From Diospyros lotus (Eukaryota > Streptophyta > Magnoliopsida > Ericales > Ebenaceae): a stretch of DNA of 64,000 bases. The number at the start of each line of letters is the position of its first letter. Within the stretch, counting starts at the first letter, position 1. The stretch is from contig NC_068348.1 of NCBI RefSeq assembly GCF_014633365.1, positions 682,001 to 746,000 of the forward strand, read 5' to 3'. The position numbers and the translations under genes are program-made. Under the pieces are notes generated by a model. That model was not told the DNA's origin and searched no databases. It worked only from the letters and a program-made list of their open reading frames with translations. Below, one piece after another: positions 58,210 through 64,000 of this stretch.

Positions 58210-61072
58210 AGCCATTTTTATGGCTAAATGCAGGTACCCTGAAGCACTAAAAGAGATGATCATCCAGAACCAGAGTACACTCAAACCTGGATAAATGGGA
58301 GAAGCAGTCACAGTGATTTGTTTCTCCTTAAACTGTGAGAAGTAACTCAAAAGCATTTTCGCTGCGAACCTCAACACAAGTTCATGAAAAAAGAAAGGGG
58401 GAAGAAAGGAAAATAAAGATCATGTAAAAGGTTTACAAATAAAAGCCAATATAGGAATCAATTGTAACAATAGATGTAAATGTTTATGCATTGATCACTT
58501 CACTTGTTTGTAGATAATACTCTCCTTGTTATATTAGACTATTCGTCTATTACCTCTGTGGATAGCTCTGCATTACTTCAAACAGGCTTCAGTTCTGCCA
58601 TTTCCCTCCTCCCAAACTAAATAAAATCACAAAAAGAAGACATTTTTGCTTTGAATTATTGAGATTTCTCTCTCTGAAAAGCAACCCTAAAACCAAAATA
58701 TTCTTCTATTGTGGTTAAGTAGTTATTTACAGGGCTGAGAGCTGTGCCATTCAAGCAAAGGCACTGCTGAGTACTCTCTGTATTGCTTGCACTGCAAAGA
58801 GAGGAAAAATCTCAGATCAAAAGATTCAAAAAAAAATACATGAAGTGATGTCTCTGGCAGGCATTTTTACAAACAACTTCGGCGCATGACAGCTTACATT
58901 CAAATGAGACAGATAACGACTACTGGAATTTCTTAAGCTACCCAAATAAATCAATTTTGATCACTGAAGGGAGATTTGTATCGATATATAATAAAAGTTT
59001 ATGATAATACTATTTCAGTATGGTGACATAGAATCACAATTATATTGATTATTTTTTTTTACTACTTACTATGACCAAATTAGTTGCATGTGGAGCAAGT
59101 CGAGAAGTCAGTCTCATAATCATAGATAAAGCAACCAATTTCGTTATTTTCCATCCTCAGCTTAGAGAGGTACAAACTCAAATAGAAGTACAGTAGGCTT
59201 AAAAGGCTTTTAAATTGAAAATTGAAGTTTGACTTCTCCTATGGGCCAACCCACAAACTAAGCTTATTTATTCACAATTTTCTCATTCTCCATTAATGAT
59301 ATAAGACTACCAATTTAATTTTGATCATATTGTAACTGCAAGAAAAGAAAAATTATCATACAAGTTAATAAATTCATAAAATTAATAAAAAAAAAAGTTC
59401 ACTCTTAAAAGATATGAATTTTTAATATTCATTTATTTGAAACTCGAATAAAAAAAATTAAAACTTAAGAAACTCGAACATAAAACTTTTAACTCAACAA
59501 TTCAATCATTTAAAATATCATTTTCTATCGTTATTACAACTCATTTCAAGTAAAGTGTTAAAACTTATGTTGAGAGAAGGGTTGAAACATGGGGTGGATA
59601 ATGTATGGGTTGATGTCATTTGATTGACAATGACCTATGCCTAGCTGGAGTGTGCCACAGTTGAGTTTGAATTTGTAGTTGAGTGCAAACTACCTAACCC
59701 ATCCCACTCACCACCTTATTTTCTATGTTAATATCAATTACAATATCTATCATCTTCATTATATTATATATATATATATATATATTACAGAAAGGTGATC
59801 TTACCAAAGAATATTAAAAATTTTAAGTGAAAAATTGTTAGGTGATAATTAACTTATAATTATTTTAAATTTAATTTTTCAGATAAAATTATAAATAAAA
59901 TGATTCTTAATGTAATAATAAAATTATTTTAAAACTTAGTTATATGAGATATTTTAAGAAAACTCTTCACCAATAGGGTTCCTAATCAAAACATAATGTT
60001 TACTTGTATAATCGTAGCGATATATAAACAAATATTTTCTATTTCAAATCAAATCTCTTCTATCATCTATTAAAAAATTTAAAAAAATTGTAATAGCGAT
60101 TTGAATTTATTTTAGTTATATGATCAATTTATGTTGTTTCAATCTCTAATTTAACAATTTAAGAGTGTAGATTGGTAAATAGAAAATTAATGAAATTTAG
60201 AGACTATATCATTGTCTTATATTATGTATTATATTAATACAAAATGTTAATAAAAGTGTCAAATTTAAGTCTTTAAACAATATTTTTGTCATAAGTTTAT
60301 CTAAATTTAGAGGTGAATAGTTTTATATAAAAATATGATTGATTTAAGAACTCTTATTAAGACATGTTAAATACACGTTATTTTCAAATAAAATACAATA
60401 ATTATATATTACTTTAGGTGCTCAAGCAATTCTTTTGGCCAGTAAAATATTTTAAGTTACGATATATTTATTAGATACCTAAGATTGGGAATAATACTTA
60501 ATAAATATATTTTAATTAAAAATAAAATACAATAAACGGAGGTAACTCATAAAAATAAAGCCTATGGCAAATCAGCAATAAAATGAGACAAAAAGTACCC
60601 ACATATATTACATCAACAAGTCATATCATCACTCAATTTCCAAGTTCTTAGCAAATCACACTTCATATGAATTGTTAACGCTATTTAAATATAATATTTT
60701 AATAAATAAATAATTATTTTATAAATAAATATATTTTATAATTTTAAGATAAAATTTATATTTTTTATGATCATTTTATTTTTTTTATATGTAAGAGTAT
60801 AAAGATTAAATTAATTTAAAAATATAAATTTAATTGTGTAATTAAAATAATAAAAAAATTAAGTTAACATAAGAGAAAAAATCAAAATCCATTAGAAAAA
60901 TACAGATTTGGATAATCCGATTTGGATCGTTTGCTCACCCCTTGGGACATCCTATCCTAGCGGCATACAAGGGGGGATGCATGTTCCAGAAGTCTTTGGC
61001 CACCACCTTTGATGAACATTAATTAAACCCCCCATGACATTTTGTGCAAATCCGGCCAACATCGCTGCCGCC
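58210..61072. other. Intergenic region between the P450 and the kinase gene
   Basis: It starts with the P450 3' UTR. From about 58980 to 60900 it is very AT-rich, with (TA)n at 59762-59785 and no supported gene or element border. The final 100 bases before 61073 turn GC-richer and probably hold the 5' UTR of the next gene. Confidence 0.5.
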
Positions 61073-64000
61073 ATGGAGGCCGAGGAGACGCAGGGCGGCG
61101 TGTATCGTGTTTTGGCGGATCGGTTTCAGAGTTTGGAGGCGAGTCACGCGAGTCTGAGAGAGCAGTTTAATACGCTGCTCAAGGAACAGGGCGAGAGGGG
61201 GCTGACCGAAGATGGGTCGTCAAACTCCGGCGAGGTGGCGCCGTTTTCCAGCTGGAGTTACGTCCCGGGAGTGTTCTCGCCGGGGAGTCTCCACCGGAAC
61301 GTGTTGGAGTGCATGGGTCACGCCGTTCATGTCTGCAGAGTTGCGTCTGAAGAGATCATTTACTGGTAATTGATTTGATTCCGCCCATTTTTTACTTGGC
61401 TTAATTCAGCTTTCTGTTGGTTTTTGTCATCATTGACTTGTTGGTTTGTTATTGGATTTACCAGTTTCTGATTGTTGTCAGTGCTTGAATTTCGTTTGAT
61501 GAAAGTTTTGCATTCAACAAAAGTCAAACACTTTGGGGGCATTTATTTTCTTCAATCAAAATGTTTTTCAGTACCTTTAAAGCGCGTAAATCATAAAGAA
61601 TTTCAATGCTGAAATTTAAGGTGTTTGGTCTGGGAATATTGTATTTATGTTTGGCAAAACTGGAATTTGTCAACAGATTAGTAACTTTTGCTATGCAACT
61701 CTGTACACTGGGTAATTTCAAGTAAATAATCAATCTTTAGAACATGTTCGAGAATAGTTCACATCAGAAGTTAGTTGCTGCAAAAACGACGAGTTCATTC
61801 AATCTCTTTTATGTAATTTCGTATTCGATAAGATTTTTGATAGAAACAGCTTCAGTTCTTGGGCTGTTTTCTTGATGTATCATTAGATTGAGTGATCCAA
61901 TTGCACCATGAAGGCATCTAAAAATTTGGAGGTTCAATGATCATATCCAAGATCTATTTGTATCTTCATTGGTGTAAAAAATGGAAGTTTCGACCTTGAA
62001 GGCAGATTAAAATGTCATTTTTGGTTCTGTGATCTCTTTATCATCCTAGGCTTTCCAGTTTAGTTGTTAGTCTTAAACAGCTCAGTAAACCTGTTGTATG
62101 GTTGATTAGCATTGACCTGTCATTTGTCTTGGTTATTCTGTCTGTGTCTCACATTCAGTAGGTGGAATTGTAGGAAGAAAATTTGACAGCTCTGGTTCTC
62201 ATGTGAAATTGTTTTATTAATCAAACATATTAATATTATCAATACTGTTACCAACATGTTGCCCCATCTAACAGTAGGAGTGGATTGAGGAGCATTAACA
62301 TTTGCTATCCCCTGAAGATCCTCGCAGGTCCAATTCCGATGCGTTGAGATCCGTTGTGAGTTCATATGAATTCTTCTTTTGTTCCTTGTAGCTTTTTTTT
62401 TTTTTTTTTGTCTCCACCAGTTCCTCGTCAATTATATGTGTTTAAATAATTTTAGAGTGCATTTGACTGTTAGATATGAAGAAGTAAAACCAGTGGGAAT
62501 GAGTTCAAGAGGCACTTGAAGCCTAACATGTGAGTCACCCTTGTTCAGTTGTGTCATGGGTTTTTGTGAATTAACACCATCCTTGAGTTTATTTGTATCT
62601 GTATTGATCACTTTCATTTGTAATTCCTAAATGAGGATGAGATAGAGATACTTGTACCTTAAAATGGATCTGGAGAAAGATAAAAAATTGCATTTCTGCA
62701 GGACATGTGGATCAACCTTGAGATGCAAAAAGTATATATTATTTTCTTTGAAAATGAATCATTCGTTGGTGAATTGTCTAGAAATGAGATAGGCTCTTGC
62801 ATGGTTGTTTGGATTTGTTGCACATTGAACTATGACATTGAAGATGTGAAAGACTGATAAATGAATTAAAGGCTACGCCATTGCCTTTTACCAGAACAGG
62901 CGTTGTATTTTGGATATAAGGTAATGTTTTCATGCATAATTTAGGAAATAGATTGCAAATTTGATTTGTCTAATTTCAATACCATCGATCTCAGCATAAA
63001 TGTCATAGTTCAGTACTAGCTTCAAGTTCTTTGACCTGCCAAAGATCCAATACATGGTTCAACAAAGTGCATCACTGCATCCCCATCATTGTTTAGCTTT
63101 CTTGGTAGAGTGCACGTTTGAAGGAAAACAAATAAATGCCTAAGACCATTAGCCTCCAAATGAACTAATAATTCTTAAAAAGTGCTTGTAATTTTAATTT
63201 GATCACAGATCACAATTAGCAGAAGAAAATTTCCCTTTTCAGGAATCGATCAGCTGAAAAACTCTATGGATATAAGGATTATGAAGTACTTGGACGAAGG
63301 GTTACAGACCTGCTTGTCCATGAAGAGCATTATGCCTCTGCAAAGAAAGTCACTGAAAGGTTGAGACATGGTCAATCATGGTCAGGTCAGTTCCCTTTCA
63401 AGAAGAGGTCCGGTGAGATATTTATGGCGATGGTGACAAAGAACCCTCTGTATGAGGAAGGTGAGCTTGTTGGTGTTATCACTGTTTCAAGTGATGCAGC
63501 TGTTTTTAATAAGATAAACTCAGGAAAACGAAGAACATTTCAAGATCATGTTAATGGCCGACCTAGAGTACGTGGATTAGACTTGAAAAGAATTCAGTGG
63601 CACCCACAGCCACCAATTCCCTCGTCTGTTTCCAATCTGGTGCTTATGTGTTACCCATTTATATTTGGGTCTCATTTTTCTTCTTCTTCTTCTTCTTCAA
63701 TTTCCTCTTTGTTGTGGTTTGTGAATGAGTGTGGTACACTTCAGGCCTCCAAAGTTTTGTCACGGGGACGTGCAGACAATACATCTGATGCATCCACATT
63801 TTCTAAGGACCAAGAGGTGACAATAGTGGATGACAAAAACACAAAACTAGAGAAGCCACCCAAAATGACAGTAAGTCTTTCTTCCACCAGTAATTTTACT
63901 TCTAATTTCTGGTCTAATGAAAATAAATTTTTAAGGAGAATCTTTATGTTATAGACAGGGAAGCTTGGTTTCAATCTGCACATGGGGAAGGGCGCAAGTG
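61073..64000 (+). CDS. PAS domain-containing Raf-like MAPKKK (RAF10/RAF11-like), 5' part
   Basis: Exons: 61073-61365, 63243-63639, 63745-63870, and a fourth starting at about 63955 that runs off the right edge. I chose ATG 61073 because its context GCCGCCATGG is ideal. An in-frame ATG at 61034 (context CCCATGA) would add 13 residues. Residues about 11-40 form a short coiled coil (YRVLADRFQSLEASHASLRE). The PAS domain spans about 72-190 across intron 1 (VLECMGHAVHVCRV, EEIIYWNRSAEKLYGYKDYE, SWSGQFPFKKRSGEIFMAMV, ELVGVITVSSDAAVF). This layout matches the plant group of Raf-like kinases with an N-terminal PAS domain (Arabidopsis At5g49470 and At1g67890), which act in ABA and stress signalling. 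The kinase domain is outside the window, so activity cannot be judged. Confidence 0.85.

Overview
The window is nuclear DNA from a flowering plant, most likely a woody eudicot. It has spliced genes with canonical GT/AG borders, AT-rich intergenic DNA, plant-specific gene families (a CYP87A P450, a PAS-Raf kinase, a plant UBX protein) and many LTR retrotransposons, several of them nested. I saw no tRNA, rRNA, CRISPR array or bacterial-type operon. All exon borders below were read by eye from splice sites, reading phase and remembered family proteins; none was computed.

Layout. 1-1112: 3' end of a Ty3/gypsy chromovirus with its 3' LTR. 1113-3133: sequence with a LINE tail and an unidentified coding-like remnant. 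3134-10413 (minus): a UBA/UIM/UBX protein of the PUX8/PUX13 type, 10 exons visible, with the exon that should finish the UBX domain not found. 10414-26369: repeat-rich intergenic DNA holding a candidate Helitron (11868-13639), a 4.05-kb solo gypsy LTR (13976-18027, TSD TTATC) that contains a second solo LTR (14550-15891, TSD GCACC), a MITE-like element, and a decayed Ty1/copia element on the minus strand (19187-26053) that is split by another solo LTR (21615-23317).

26370-50547 (plus): PIG-U, a subunit of GPI transamidase, 14 exons and an open frame of 470 codons. Its fourth intron is 17.9 kb and consists almost entirely of one Reina-like chromovirus (element A, 27581-44555, TSD GGCGA). Element A received three later insertions: a copia-type solo LTR (29951-30540), chromovirus B (30584-36035, TSD TCTAT) and chromovirus C (38474-43849, TSD CATTT/TATTT). 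55887-58209 (plus): a cytochrome P450 of family CYP87A, 9 exons, 492 codons. 61073 to the right edge (plus): the 5' part of a PAS-domain Raf-like MAPKKK.

The host genes are unrelated housekeeping or metabolic genes and form no pathway or cluster. The most striking points are: the intact PIG-U frame spliced across a 17.9-kb retrotransposon nest; in-frame stop codons shared at homologous positions by independently inserted chromoviruses; and two intergenic LTRs that carry dense arrays of different palindromes built on the same TCGA core.
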